Positions 53,501 through 60,962 of a DNA stretch of 64,000 nt are shown piece by piece (position 1 is the stretch's first letter; every line of letters starts with the position of its first letter). The notes beneath the pieces are model-generated. The model was not told the origin of the DNA, made no database searches, and saw only the letters and a list, made by a program, of their open reading frames with translations. Source of the DNA: G963556115 sp963666605. GTDB lineage: Bacteria > Planctomycetota > SZUA-567. The DNA is taken from the NCBI GenBank assembly GCA_965140405.1, contig OZ223208.1:3224001-3288000 (forward strand), given 5' to 3'. Both the position numbers and the translations under genes were made by a program.

Positions 53501-56500
53501 ATTGATAACCTTGCGGACATCTAGGGTACTGGTTTCTATTGCTGTTTTGAGTTCGGTATCGTTATGGTAATTACGTTCCTGACCAGAACCGTGGTCTGGG
53601 TTTGGTGCAAAACTTTCTGGATCGTGAGAAATTATTAGGTCGGAAGCTTCGATAATATCAAACTCTGCAGCTATGGTCTTACCGCTGGGTAGAGAAATAT
53701 CAGCATTACGAGCAAGAATGAAGTTTTCCTGCTCGACTGCCTCACGGTCTTTGGCTAGTGCTTCTTTCTGTGATTTAAGGAGTTCAATTTCTTTTTGGGC
53801 TGCTTCTAGTTGTTGCATGAGTTCTGAGTTTGATTCGGTGCTATTTGCGGATTCTTTGAGTTCTGCTTCTTTGTTTTGCGCTTCCTCTATTGCTATTTGG
53901 GTGACTATCTCAGCCTCTTCAAGCTCTTCTTTCTTCTGTGTAAGCTTTTCCTGTTTCTCTGCCTTGCTGAGGAATCTTTCTCCTGAATGGATGATTTCAT
54001 CTATTAACTGGTCTTTAGCTAGAGAGCTGCCGAGACGGATAGTCTGTAGGTATGCCCTCGCTGCTTGCTCTATATGGGCTTTGGGTCTGGAGTTGAACCA
54101 AGTATCTAGTTTCCCAGCATTGGAGTCTATCTCCGTAAGTTTCTTCTTTTTGAGTTTAGTCGTGTATAGCAGAGCTTGACGCAGATCAGCAAGTATTGAC
54201 TGCTCTGGATTGAGTGCGTCTACCGCCAGAAGGTACGGAGTGATTGCTTTGAGTTTGTTCTTTGCTGGGATAGTGAGAGAATCAAGCAGTGCGGAATTAC
54301 CAACCATATTTGAGAGTAATGCATTATCAATAAACTCAACTCCTTCAGGAGTGAGCTGGTTATCACTAACGAATAGCTCTACCTCAATATCAGCAATAAT
54401 ACCGTCGATGCGCATGGCTTCGATAATGGCTGCACCGTTCAGATTATATATATCGGTATTTGGGTCGAGGGTGGACAGTATACCGGTGGTTGCTGTACCG
54501 AGACCTTCCTGAGTTCTGAAAATGGTTTCATCTTTTTCTTGGGCTGATAATTCGACTTCTGCAAGCTCAGGCTTGATACTTTCGGTCTGTTTTGTCTTCT
54601 TGGCATTGGCTGTTTCTTTCTGTATTTTGAGTTTTGCACGTTTATTTCTGATATCTGCAAGGTTGTTCTTATGGAGAAAATTAATTTGACCATTCTCACC
54701 GCGGCGGAGGGCAAAGCCTTGAGCAATGTTTGACATAATGCCGGATTTATCTTTGCTGTCTATTCCGCGCTCAATGCTCTCAAATAATCTTGTTAGAATG
54801 GTAGCTGCAGACTTGATTGATTCCTCGTCACTCTTGGTAGGAAATTCTTTTTTGAGCATCTTGTATGCAGCCTGTTCACGCTCTGCACGGGTGAGAATTA
54901 TTTCACTGTTATCCAGCTCTTTCATTGATTCGGCTATTGAGTCGAGAGCTGTAGTAAAGCGTTCGGTCTCTGCTTGGGTGAGCTCCTGATTATATTGCAA
55001 GGTGTAAGGAGCGAGTTGTTCCCAGAATACAGTATTACCGTAGGCTAGAGCTTTGCTGGCAGTGGTAGAGATGTACCCACCGTGCTCTACTTCCATAGCG
55101 ATATCTTCCTCATTAATACCGAGAGCATTGAGAAGTTTTGTCTTCTCTGCGGTGTCGGTGAAGTCAGAGTCAAGGATTGTCTTGAGTGCGCCTGCATGTA
55201 TCTTGACCTCCTGCACAATCTCAGATGTTACTGCTTGCGCAAGCTCGAAAGAATCCTGAAAGTACTCGGTAGTATTTTCGGGGTCTACCGGAGTTACAGA
55301 CTTTATCAGCTCCTCTTTGACTTTCGGGCTGGCTGCTTCTATTTCTTCCGCTTTCTGAGTAAGCTCTACCAGATTTGCGGTGCGTTTACTCGCTTCGGTG
55401 ATTCTCTTGAGTTGAGTTACAGATACTCCTGCCATGCTTGGAAGCATGAGCATACCGCCGATTATTCCTTCTTCTGCACTACCGACAATTCCTTCATTAT
55501 ACAGGATATCCCCGATCTCAGAGGTAGACATTACATTGTCTATTGCGAAGCCTGCTGCTTCTACGCCAGTGCCTAGTGCGTTCTGCAAGGCTTCAGTACC
55601 GCCTTCCTTGACTGCATTTACGGCAAATGCTTTTCCGGTTTCTTTGAGTGCTGAGGTGGTTACAGCCTGACTGAGCAGTAATTTTTTAGCTGCGCCTGTA
55701 CCGGAACTTAAAAGACCAAAGGTTACAGCTTCTCCGCCTGTCTCTATGGCACTGCGGAGTGATGCGGTAACCAGAGCTGTCGGGATGCTTACGCCTTCCT
55801 TCCGGCTTCTGGAGTATGAAGAGCTGAAGGATTGGGCTGCAGTAAGACCGAGTGCAGCTTCTTTGACTCCGGTAGCGTAAAGGAGTACCTGCTGCATAAC
55901 CTGCGGTACTGCAGATACTCCTTTTTCAAAGAGTGAAGCGTCAGACATTAACAGGGTATTGAGCCATGGGGCAGAGTCGAGATAGGTGCGGATTTCTGCT
56001 GTCTGCTGTTTGAGGTCTGCTGCTACTGTTTTGGCAATCAGTACCTCTTCAGCGTAGTGAGAATCACCTCTGGCGGTAATAGTTTCTACTGCTTGATCTC
56101 GTTTTTCTTCAAGATCAATTATCTGCCTGGCAAGCTTTAGACCAGTATTTGTGCCTCTGTGTTTTTCTAATTGAAGTTCCAGCTCTGTAATTTGACCGTT
56201 GTAATGCTGCTTGAGGTCGGTTACTTCTGACTGGGATTTTTCCTGCTCTATTGAGAGACCGCCGTTATTGAGGTCTTCAATATAGCCGTCATTTATTTTG
56301 TCGAGAACATCTGCAACCGCCCAGTTGAGTTCGCCTGTAGATTTGGCTAGACTGCTTGCGCCAGCTTTAAGAGCCTGCCACTTGCGACCGAAGAATCCGG
56401 CATTGCGCTCAGTAAGCAGATCATGAAGCTGTGACCAGACAAGGTCGCCGTTGGCAGTAGCATCCATGATAATCTTTGCTGCACTCGGATCGGTAATAGA

Positions 56501-56941
56501 ACGGACAAAGTTTGGCACATTTTTTTGTAGATAGTGATAGGTCTTGATTGCTCTGTTTTGTGAGAGTTCATTTCCTGCATACTCGAGTATCTCTCTGGTT
56601 TCGTCGTCATAGGCTACTGTTGGGATATTTGGGGCAATGGCTGCAAGCTCTAATGTCTTTTCGGCAGTATCCTTATCTACATCGCTATGGAGCATGATAG
56701 TCTGTACTGGGTCTTTAAGAGCAGTATTTATCTGAGCTGGGGTAAAGTTATGTTTGAGTGCGCCAGCGACCTCTGTTGAGGTTTCACTGAAATCCTGCTT
56801 GAATATTTCACCGTCAAGTTCAGGCGAAACATCTATCTGCGCAGGCTGACTCTCTGGAGTTACCTCGGTAAACTCTGAGAAGTCTGCTTGAGCGAATTCG
56901 TCTGCAAGACTGTTATTATTCTCTGGAAGTGTTATGCCCAT
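47579..56941 (-). CDS. Giant 3120-aa polyvalent virion/ejection protein with sigma-like, ParB-like and metallopeptidase-like domains
   Basis: It occupies the place of T7 gp16 or N4 virion RNA polymerase, between the internal virion proteins and the fibre. In order: helical N-terminus with a hydrophobic region (~325-500); coiled coils (~770-820, 1000-1070); a DdrB/ParB-like domain (~1080-1190: HGGNGRSMRIARHYNRG); a sigma-factor-like region 2 (~1537-1604: GRAWEYLLTAQESYNPDKGS, FACMDEAKKLRRHFKEQ) and region 4 HTH (~1634-1696: VKQQEIAAKLDITQGRVAQI); an HExxH motif (1745-1749, FLHETSHFYLG); long coiled coils (~1990-2250); and an LPD38-like C-terminus (~2650-3110) with a membrane helix (VLPALISTIAGYVLAG). 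It is probably packaged and injected with DNA. Domain names follow the polyvalent-protein literature; all assignments are from motifs seen by eye. Confidence 0.8.
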   Translation of the reverse strand: MGITLPENNNSLADEFAQADFSEFTEVTPESQPAQIDVSPELDGEIFKQDFSETSTEVAGALKHNFTPAQINTALKDPVQTIMLHSDVDKDTAEKTLELAAIAPNIPTVAYDDETREILEYAGNELSQNRAIKTYHYLQKNVPNFVRSITDPSAAKIIMDATANGDLVWSQLHDLLTERNAGFFGRKWQALKAGASSLAKSTGELNWAVADVLDKINDGYIEDLNNGGLSIEQEKSQSEVTDLKQHYNGQITELELQLEKHRGTNTGLKLARQIIDLEEKRDQAVETITARGDSHYAEEVLIAKTVAADLKQQTAEIRTYLDSAPWLNTLLMSDASLFEKGVSAVPQVMQQVLLYATGVKEAALGLTAAQSFSSSYSRSRKEGVSIPTALVTASLRSAIETGGEAVTFGLLSSGTGAAKKLLLSQAVTTSALKETGKAFAVNAVKEGGTEALQNALGTGVEAAGFAIDNVMSTSEIGDILYNEGIVGSAEEGIIGGMLMLPSMAGVSVTQLKRITEASKRTANLVELTQKAEEIEAASPKVKEELIKSVTPVDPENTTEYFQDSFELAQAVTSEIVQEVKIHAGALKTILDSDFTDTAEKTKLLNALGINEEDIAMEVEHGGYISTTASKALAYGNTVFWEQLAPYTLQYNQELTQAETERFTTALDSIAESMKELDNSEIILTRAEREQAAYKMLKKEFPTKSDEESIKSAATILTRLFESIERGIDSKDKSGIMSNIAQGFALRRGENGQINFLHKNNLADIRNKRAKLKIQKETANAKKTKQTESIKPELAEVELSAQEKDETIFRTQEGLGTATTGILSTLDPNTDIYNLNGAAIIEAMRIDGIIADIEVELFVSDNQLTPEGVEFIDNALLSNMVGNSALLDSLTIPAKNKLKAITPYLLAVDALNPEQSILADLRQALLYTTKLKKKKLTEIDSNAGKLDTWFNSRPKAHIEQAARAYLQTIRLGSSLAKDQLIDEIIHSGERFLSKAEKQEKLTQKKEELEEAEIVTQIAIEEAQNKEAELKESANSTESNSELMQQLEAAQKEIELLKSQKEALAKDREAVEQENFILARNADISLPSGKTIAAEFDIIEASDLIISHDPESFAPNPDHGSGQERNYHNDTELKTAIETSTLDVRKVINNSPLPTSGAPIVSKDNIVHGGNGRSMRIARHYNRGLSEYSDFLYQHSEHYGITREELSKFDRPVLVRRLTDDVTDAGRLSAEVNDDDTQSKNQALESYGLANRLGENTLSIINSIEDNQSARDFIASNGSELIDALLADGAIAQSDIARLYDSKNNVVTENGKIIIENALFGAAIHDLDVMSALAGNRAIKNKVIMIAPLVVSTQKRPDWDISNLLRIGAKHIIAKNNSKGGKSWSDYIAQQELFTTDLEMDKNGIGVNIGIWLEKTPAKQLRQDLTSYINKIPTGTAGSTDLFGGNANYTVTEALAELLNLEVEEINAKVQTFTTGNIDNELEQNTESVVKDKLTTENTESPVYYQSAELSPTEEELEAAAIQETAEADSAIDPMQVLEDNILFYSRIYNVMDESGIGSLALGRAWEYLLTAQESYNPDKGSYEGWLKQAIKFACMDEAKKLRRHFKEQGSLTSLNSDGEFEDAYFEPVAKGMSNEEIDGKVANAIGEFLAGDDRWAKHKQVFDLFRDGVKQQEIAAKLDITQGRVAQIIKEIGKDKEIQEVERITRENIFYKNNGDNFRGKITFNEETFSSLITLAKSGDVMTFLHETSHFYLGTVEQLVNNGKANEDLTKLYNDIKNALNVKDGKRLSSKNHEYFARSFEAYLSSGKAPTSSLLKAFNTLKRFAAEVYRYLKETFGRDNISPEIRDVFDRILATDEELTRYRSEKNLSNTAESVFADARKTAFGDESTEETEQKRQARRERQEERLFKAVQISFAKHNGYQNAKKAAEKTVSETPFYAAIDEIIEAGGISYNTIKELVGKNNAKFLKRHNTKDNEFITSKESEIILEDIANRHGYADRDNPVDGFLSDLISKPTTKEAINIMYTENKEIVTSRLREELRNRELLRTEDTRDEISDMLFDVVALRMAFEEVQQNTGKKREYSTRAKEARARARERKQIIEEKVKAELDSLTVLKAADYKFRQREANKRGREVDNELIRLRGMLNKKKLQKKVSSEILDKIEALQSERAYWQLSAKLSLEINDELQKQVKSLGLRRLQTKLNSVREDYKKAILDLIYTYRLPATIREKRLDLNLLQRHNTKLEDFNSTMLQPHEVSTPVKERFTLDTDPTQLMSDWIRQKERRSKDSINNSSDLTAGLIKEQQPTDQSATYMDMRWADFTEVANLIESYIQLGSEELDVLKHKNAETVDAAVALLEKNTTTQSDKKLMNGETQSEKNRVKRFLRELQANKTDTLRKAYRGITATFAMQEFDMLRADGFKRGFYYKVFTNFRSAAIDFNKRHNKISSELEPHYKVLQQEVNRLKAEHGRKHVSIAGLTPPENFREKYGDFTVDNIIAMCLNMGNDANIYALIEGMGFGSDKYQSWLQTLDEGEFARMTQKEIYDQRIEFARKELDIIQSQLTAEGWQAIQNIWKTTGSLFTDLNSASYKMYRKSLTEETPTQLTITSTKDGQTLTLEGGYYPLRYDTRLTSFKSNEDSEEVELNDRRNGIFGTTGINKASMFSRMRSAKDNAPVVRRPVLLDLNVLPQHIDDTIRVITHGALIKETQRIFNNLEFKTLYEKKYGRDKYINLIKWLHYQGNPRMYQPTGIHGKLFNSARSLFTVKALALNVGVAGKQPLSLPSGINEMNLNGKGRLDGYRAFADGVSLIARGAANSISKGKLQNEAIDFVFTASEYMKDRDQGAYNLHLSDMRTRKLSDPKMFINGREVTRDKLTSYSFAMVHMADKAAVMPLWMGAFTQSLRNTGVTMTSNLHDMLNPDYEFTGEVKDAIEYADHIISMTQPTTLSTDKAPIQLDTLGKSFSVFMTYTLRALNKASYYKDKLKSKEMSTDEAIQTFIEMFVLPALISTIAGYVLAGDDEEKDLSDFALDLGVETVNQVKGTIPFVRSVGFDRYGQNPLTIPAMEIGRDFWKPVKNTSQQKFLEATYSAACIGSTVAGAPIDNGVKSVNKIYNLVTTGSTKGDK

Positions 56942-56944
56942 TAT

Positions 56945-58786
56945 TTACTTTCTCTTAAAGGTAAATCCATTGTGTGAAGGTTCAGCTAGCCACATTACGC
57001 CGTTCTGTTTGAAGCCGTATGCACCAATGTCCTCAAGCCAGATATATTCGTTGTTATCAACATTGCGGGTCTCTATCTCTTTGATAAAGGATTTGCGGAT
57101 ATCTTCTGTTTCGGTGTAGCTGACGTTTTCTCCAGATTCTTTGGCTTTGAGGAACTCTGCTCTGGTCATCTCTGTCTCTTCTGGATTCTGTTCGGTGTAT
57201 TTTATGTTTCTGTCTACCGTCCAAGTCTTATTGTGCATGATGGTAACTGCGTGTTTTACTAGGCGTTTCTTCATTTCTACTATGATATTTGCTTCGTCTG
57301 CAGGAGTGCCGGAAGAATTTAGTTTCTTCATAATGTCCATTACTACAGTAGTGCGGTCGGTCTCTGGGAACTCCTCTAAGGTATCTGTAAAGTCGTCTGA
57401 GCGGTCTTTATAAGAGTTGAACTTGATTGTAGCGTCAATGTCTTTTTGCCATTCTGAAAATGCTTTATCTTTACGTTTGCGGTATTCTATCTGGTATTTT
57501 GCTGGTAGAGTATCTCTTTCATTCTGGGTTAATTCTCTATGTGCTATTTCATCGTCGCTCATTAGCTGGATACTTGTCCAGAGCTTTTCTGCTTCTGGAG
57601 TTACAGGGCGTTTTGCCAGTTCGATCTTCTGTTTGCGCGCGGTAATGATCTCTTCTGGTGAAAGGTTGTAGGTTCTGCCGTTACCCAAATCCAGCTGGTG
57701 CGGAATTGCTTCACCGTTAATTACTGCTCTGTCTATCATGGTCTCTGCTAGTTTTGTGTCTTCCTTCTCTTGGAGTCGTTTCTCTGCAAATCCTTCTTTG
57801 ATGCGTTTGTGGAGTTCGGGAGCAGTGTTTGCCAGCACCTCGCTCTCTGACTGATTTGTTGAAAGTGCTAGGGCTACAGTTTTCTCAGCCTCTATAATAT
57901 CTTTAGTATCTTCGATCTCTTTGTTATTGAGGTATGGGGCATAGTGTTTTATTACTGCTTCTGCTTTGAGGTAGTCGCCTTCCTGCAGGAGTTCGTCGCA
58001 CATGCTGGTCAGGGCTGAGCTGGTGATTGCTTTGCAGTAAGAGTCAAACTCATCACTGTTGACTTCGTATCCTGCTGTCTCTGCTTTATCAAATGCAGAG
58101 CGCTTGAGTTCGGCAAAGCCTTCATCTATGGTGTCGAAATCAAGTCCTCTCATGCCGAAGAGTTTGTCTGTGGCTGTGGTTACTCGCTGGGCTGCATTCT
58201 GTTTAAGAAGTTTCTTCTGTGCTGCTGCTTCCGCCTTTTGAGCACTCTTAATTTTGCTTATCTCACCGCTGATAAGATTATGACGGAGTCTTGCCTGTTT
58301 GCTGCCGATAAGACCGGACTGGCTGACAAACTGATCTACCCGCTTTATACCGGCGTGGTACATTGCCTGCCATTTGTCTACTTGTACTGGTTCACTTGCT
58401 GCGGTAAACCCAGAGCCGGTAATTTCCTGAGTTGCTTCGGATATAGCTTCTTCCTGATCTTCTGGAGTTGAATTGTTCAGGTTTAATTCAGATGCTTCCC
58501 AGGCATTGAGCTGATTATAGTAATTGATCTGTTCCTGTTCACGTGCAGCTTTCTTTGATGCTGCTTCCGCTTCGCGTTCCTGTTTATTACGTTCCCGTTC
58601 TTCTTCGGCAAGGCGTTTTTTTTCCATGGAGAGAATACTACCGGAAGCATTCATAAGTGCATTACCGAGGTCTTTCATGCCGTTTGAGCTGTTTGCACCG
58701 AAGGCTGCAGCGGTAGCACCGCCGCGAACTTTGGCGTTACTCATAGGTCGTTGTCTGACTCTAGGTGTGTATGTTGGGATGTTCAT
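56945..58786 (-). CDS. Internal virion protein, coiled-coil (T7 gp15-like position)
   Basis: 613 aa, almost wholly helical. It has a Gly/Ala/Ser-rich start (RGGATAAAFGANSSNGMKDL), a highly charged coiled coil (~50-90, KKRLAEEERERNKQEREAEA), a second one around residue 185 (KSAQKAEAAAQKKLL) and a final small domain (EDIGAYGFKQNGVMWLAE). It is placed between the gp14-like and giant proteins exactly as the second core protein is in T7-like phages, so it should form part of the DNA-ejection channel. It ends 3 bp before the next start. Confidence 0.7.
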   Translation of the reverse strand: MNIPTYTPRVRQRPMSNAKVRGGATAAAFGANSSNGMKDLGNALMNASGSILSMEKKRLAEEERERNKQEREAEAASKKAAREQEQINYYNQLNAWEASELNLNNSTPEDQEEAISEATQEITGSGFTAASEPVQVDKWQAMYHAGIKRVDQFVSQSGLIGSKQARLRHNLISGEISKIKSAQKAEAAAQKKLLKQNAAQRVTTATDKLFGMRGLDFDTIDEGFAELKRSAFDKAETAGYEVNSDEFDSYCKAITSSALTSMCDELLQEGDYLKAEAVIKHYAPYLNNKEIEDTKDIIEAEKTVALALSTNQSESEVLANTAPELHKRIKEGFAEKRLQEKEDTKLAETMIDRAVINGEAIPHQLDLGNGRTYNLSPEEIITARKQKIELAKRPVTPEAEKLWTSIQLMSDDEIAHRELTQNERDTLPAKYQIEYRKRKDKAFSEWQKDIDATIKFNSYKDRSDDFTDTLEEFPETDRTTVVMDIMKKLNSSGTPADEANIIVEMKKRLVKHAVTIMHNKTWTVDRNIKYTEQNPEETEMTRAEFLKAKESGENVSYTETEDIRKSFIKEIETRNVDNNEYIWLEDIGAYGFKQNGVMWLAEPSHNGFTFKRK

Positions 58787-59289
58787 TACGTGTTCCTATA
58801 AGTTGTTGCTAAGCCCATGCCGACGCTGGTCATGCCGGAGAGGATACTGCCAAAGACGGAATTATTCTGTTTGTTTGCGCGGTACATATTGGCTTGATTG
58901 AGGTAGTTGGTCTGCTGCATCTCATAACCCCAAGCTTCTTTCTCGCCGTTATTCAGAATTGTATTCTTGTCGTATTCACCCCAGAAGGCTGTATCACCGA
59001 TTACCTGTTCTGCACTTCCGGCAAGTTCAACTCCGCTGGCGTTATATCTGGTTTTCTGTGTGCCCATGACCTTGGCTACTTCCATACCCTTCATTTTGGC
59101 GTCTTCTTTTGCTCTGTCACGTGCGTCCTGTGCTTGCTGAGCAGAAAGCGTAGCGTTATTCTGAGCAGCTATGGCATTATATTCGTTAGCTCTATTCTGT
59201 GCTGAAATTGATTGTGATTGAGCAGAAGCACTGGCGAATGTACCCATGATGCCGGATATGCCTGCGATAGCTCCCATGATACTGCACAC
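58786..59289 (-). CDS. Internal virion protein, T7 gp14-like
   Basis: 167 aa. A GTG start (59289) with AGGAGA 8 bases upstream overlaps the preceding stop by one base; an ATG at 59277 is the alternative. The N-terminus is a Gly/Ala hydrophobic helix (IMGAIAGISGIMGTFASASA), then Gln/Asn/Ala-rich helices and the family motif VELAGSAEQVIGDTAFWGEY followed by Asn-rich helix. Such proteins are ejected first and form the outer-membrane pore. Confidence 0.82.
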   Translation of the reverse strand: MCSIMGAIAGISGIMGTFASASAQSQSISAQNRANEYNAIAAQNNATLSAQQAQDARDRAKEDAKMKGMEVAKVMGTQKTRYNASGVELAGSAEQVIGDTAFWGEYDKNTILNNGEKEAWGYEMQQTNYLNQANMYRANKQNNSVFGSILSGMTSVGMGLATTYRNT

Positions 59290-59759
59290 TAATTGCTCTC
59301 CTTATAGAAGTGGCAGAATAATTCGTTATGTATGCCTAGTGGTCTTGACTCTTCTATGGTAAAGCCTAACCAGTGCAGCCATTCAATGCATTTGGTGTAC
59401 TTGGCATCGACATCGTTTTCTAAGTATGGGTATTCTTTCATGAGTTTATCAAGTTCACGTCTGGTTCTTATAGCAACCTTGACAGGTGCTTTGTTCATAG
59501 CTTCAGTGGAGAGTAGCCAAATACGTGATTTTCTCCCTATTACGCTATCAGTCACCACTCCCCACGCACAAGCAATTTCATTATCGATAAGACCGACATA
59601 CGCCTTGCCGTTTTTCCGTGACCTCTGATAGGAACGGAGGAGTGCACTATATGGTTTGCAGCCGAAGAGTCTGTAAATTTCCAGACAGTCTTCTCTGCGG
59701 AGTTTGCCTTTCATGGCTTTGATATCTCTGATTTTTGCAGGGCGTATCTCGATCTTCAT
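59289..59759 (-). CDS. Phage GNAT-like protein, T7 gp13-type
   Basis: 156 aa, acetyltransferase-fold type (EIRPAKIRDIKAMKGKLRRE at the start, AYVGLIDNEIACAWGVV in the middle, CIEWLHWLGFTIEESRPLG near the end). It has the size and gene position of T7 gp13, a small protein needed for virion maturation that also looks like a GNAT. Whether it binds acetyl-CoA is unknown. It precedes the gp14-like gene with a one-base overlap. Confidence 0.78.
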   Translation of the reverse strand: MKIEIRPAKIRDIKAMKGKLRREDCLEIYRLFGCKPYSALLRSYQRSRKNGKAYVGLIDNEIACAWGVVTDSVIGRKSRIWLLSTEAMNKAPVKVAIRTRRELDKLMKEYPYLENDVDAKYTKCIEWLHWLGFTIEESRPLGIHNELFCHFYKESN

Positions 59760-59771
59760 GGTGGGTCTTTC

Positions 59772-60374
59772 TTAATTTCTGGTGTTTAGGAAATTATTGT
59801 ATAGTTCCTGTTTCTCATAGCTCTCGTTTGCTGCAATTGCTCTGGCTTCGTCTTTGGCTTTCTGGTAGGCGATTGCCATATTCTTCTGCTTACTGGAATC
59901 TCCGGTAAGCTTGATTGCTAGGCTGGTAGCGAGTGAGTATACTAGCATCTCGACAAAGTGGCTATCATAGAGATTCGGATCATCAAGATAAGTAATGTAA
60001 GAAAGGATTGCTCTTGGCTGGTCGGTAAGTACTACTTTTCCGGTGCGTGAATGATTTACCTGTACATCATACTCGATAGGTTCAGCGTGTTTGCCTGCTG
60101 GATTATTCACCTTGAGGATATAAGCACAGTCATACGGGTACTGATAAGCGAATAGATATTTCGGGTAGTTCTCAGAATTTGGTTCTTCTGTCAGCCTTAC
60201 CTCAGTCTTTGCAAATCCCCAAGGGTGATCTTTGAGTGCTTTGCGGAGTGAGGTGTCGTAGAATATTTTGCAGCCCATAGCATTAATGTCTGAGCTGTCA
60301 TCAAGGTCTGAGATAGTACTCAGTCCGAGATGAAACAAAGCTTGGTTGCAGATATCGATTTTGGTGATTCCCAT
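59772..60374 (-). CDS. Tail tubular/adaptor protein, T7 gp11-like
   Basis: 200 aa. It begins with the typical DICNQALFHLGLSTISDLDD and YDTSLRKALKDHPWGFA, followed by YPYDCAYILKVNN, and ends in helices (ATSLAIKLTGDSSKQKNMAI). It forms the ring between portal and tail. Directly downstream comes the gp13-like gene; the large nozzle gene (gp12) that normally lies between them is missing. The ATG overlaps the stop of the small upstream gene (TAATG). Confidence 0.85.
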   Translation of the reverse strand: MGITKIDICNQALFHLGLSTISDLDDSSDINAMGCKIFYDTSLRKALKDHPWGFAKTEVRLTEEPNSENYPKYLFAYQYPYDCAYILKVNNPAGKHAEPIEYDVQVNHSRTGKVVLTDQPRAILSYITYLDDPNLYDSHFVEMLVYSLATSLAIKLTGDSSKQKNMAIAYQKAKDEARAIAANESYEKQELYNNFLNTRN

Positions 60375-60538
60375 TATTTAGCTGCTCCTTTGATTGTTGG
60401 TTTCTTCGGTGCAGGCTTGGTCTCTGTTCCGACTTCTTTGAAGTGTTTGGGAATATCTGTCAGGTTACCGTCGTAGAAATCGCCTTCATTCCAGATATGA
60501 CCGTCGAATTTACATTTCTTTATACATAGGTATGGCAT
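60374..60538 (-). CDS. Small phage protein, 54 aa
   Basis: MPYLCIKKCKFDGHIWNEGD followed by FYDG and a Lys/Pro-rich tail (KPAPKKPTIKGAAK). It starts 8 bases after AAGGAG and its TAA overlaps the next ATG, so it is genuinely translated. Small proteins with a C..C.F.G.....G pattern between capsid and tail genes are common in podoviruses, often as head-completion or cement factors; the role here is unknown. Confidence 0.65.
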   Translation of the reverse strand: MPYLCIKKCKFDGHIWNEGDFYDGNLTDIPKHFKEVGTETKPAPKKPTIKGAAK

Positions 60539-60550
60539 GTAATTATCTCC

Positions 60551-60952
60551 TTAATTTTGCGCCCTGTTATGATGTCCAAACTGTTCGCTGGTGGTTAAGC
60601 CTGCCCAGTATCTGCCTGCGGTGGCTGTACCGTCTTTCTCTATTTCAAGAATCAGGTAACGCTGCTCTGTGACCGGAATTGGTACTTCGAAGATATAACC
60701 CTTTTTCAGTTTCTCTGCTGGAAGAACTGGGGTAGAGAGGATTTCGGTTTTCTCCAGTGTACCGTCTTTATCATGAGCTGTGTAGAATTTCCATGTTGCG
60801 CTGGTAATTCCTGCTGCAGAGGCTACCATCTCGATGAAGAGGTTGATATATCCTCCTGTACCCATTCCTTTTTCACCGAGGTCAATTACTGTATGCTCTG
60901 GGTTAGCAAGCTCGGTATTCTCTGCCAGCAGGCATGATTTATCAATTAACAT
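60551..60952 (-). CDS. Bbp16-like capsid cement protein
   Basis: 133 aa from the ATG at 60952 (GGAAG upstream); the longer open frame overlapping the capsid gene is not supported. Sequence landmarks are LIDKSCLLAENTEL, VIDLGEKGMGTGGYINLFIE, WKFYTAHDKDGTLEKTEIL and RYLILEIEKDGTATAGRYWA. It resembles Bordetella phage Bbp16-type proteins, which follow the capsid gene and decorate the head. Confidence 0.78.
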   Translation of the reverse strand: MLIDKSCLLAENTELANPEHTVIDLGEKGMGTGGYINLFIEMVASAAGITSATWKFYTAHDKDGTLEKTEILSTPVLPAEKLKKGYIFEVPIPVTEQRYLILEIEKDGTATAGRYWAGLTTSEQFGHHNRAQN

Positions 60953-60962
60953 TATTTCTTCC

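Noticed and set aside
53673..54179. Plus-strand 168-codon frame, and many similar long frames antisense to the giant phage gene
   Set aside because: Ser/Ala/Phe-rich shadows of a continuous minus-strand gene with clear domains; no ribosome-binding sites or recognisable motifs.
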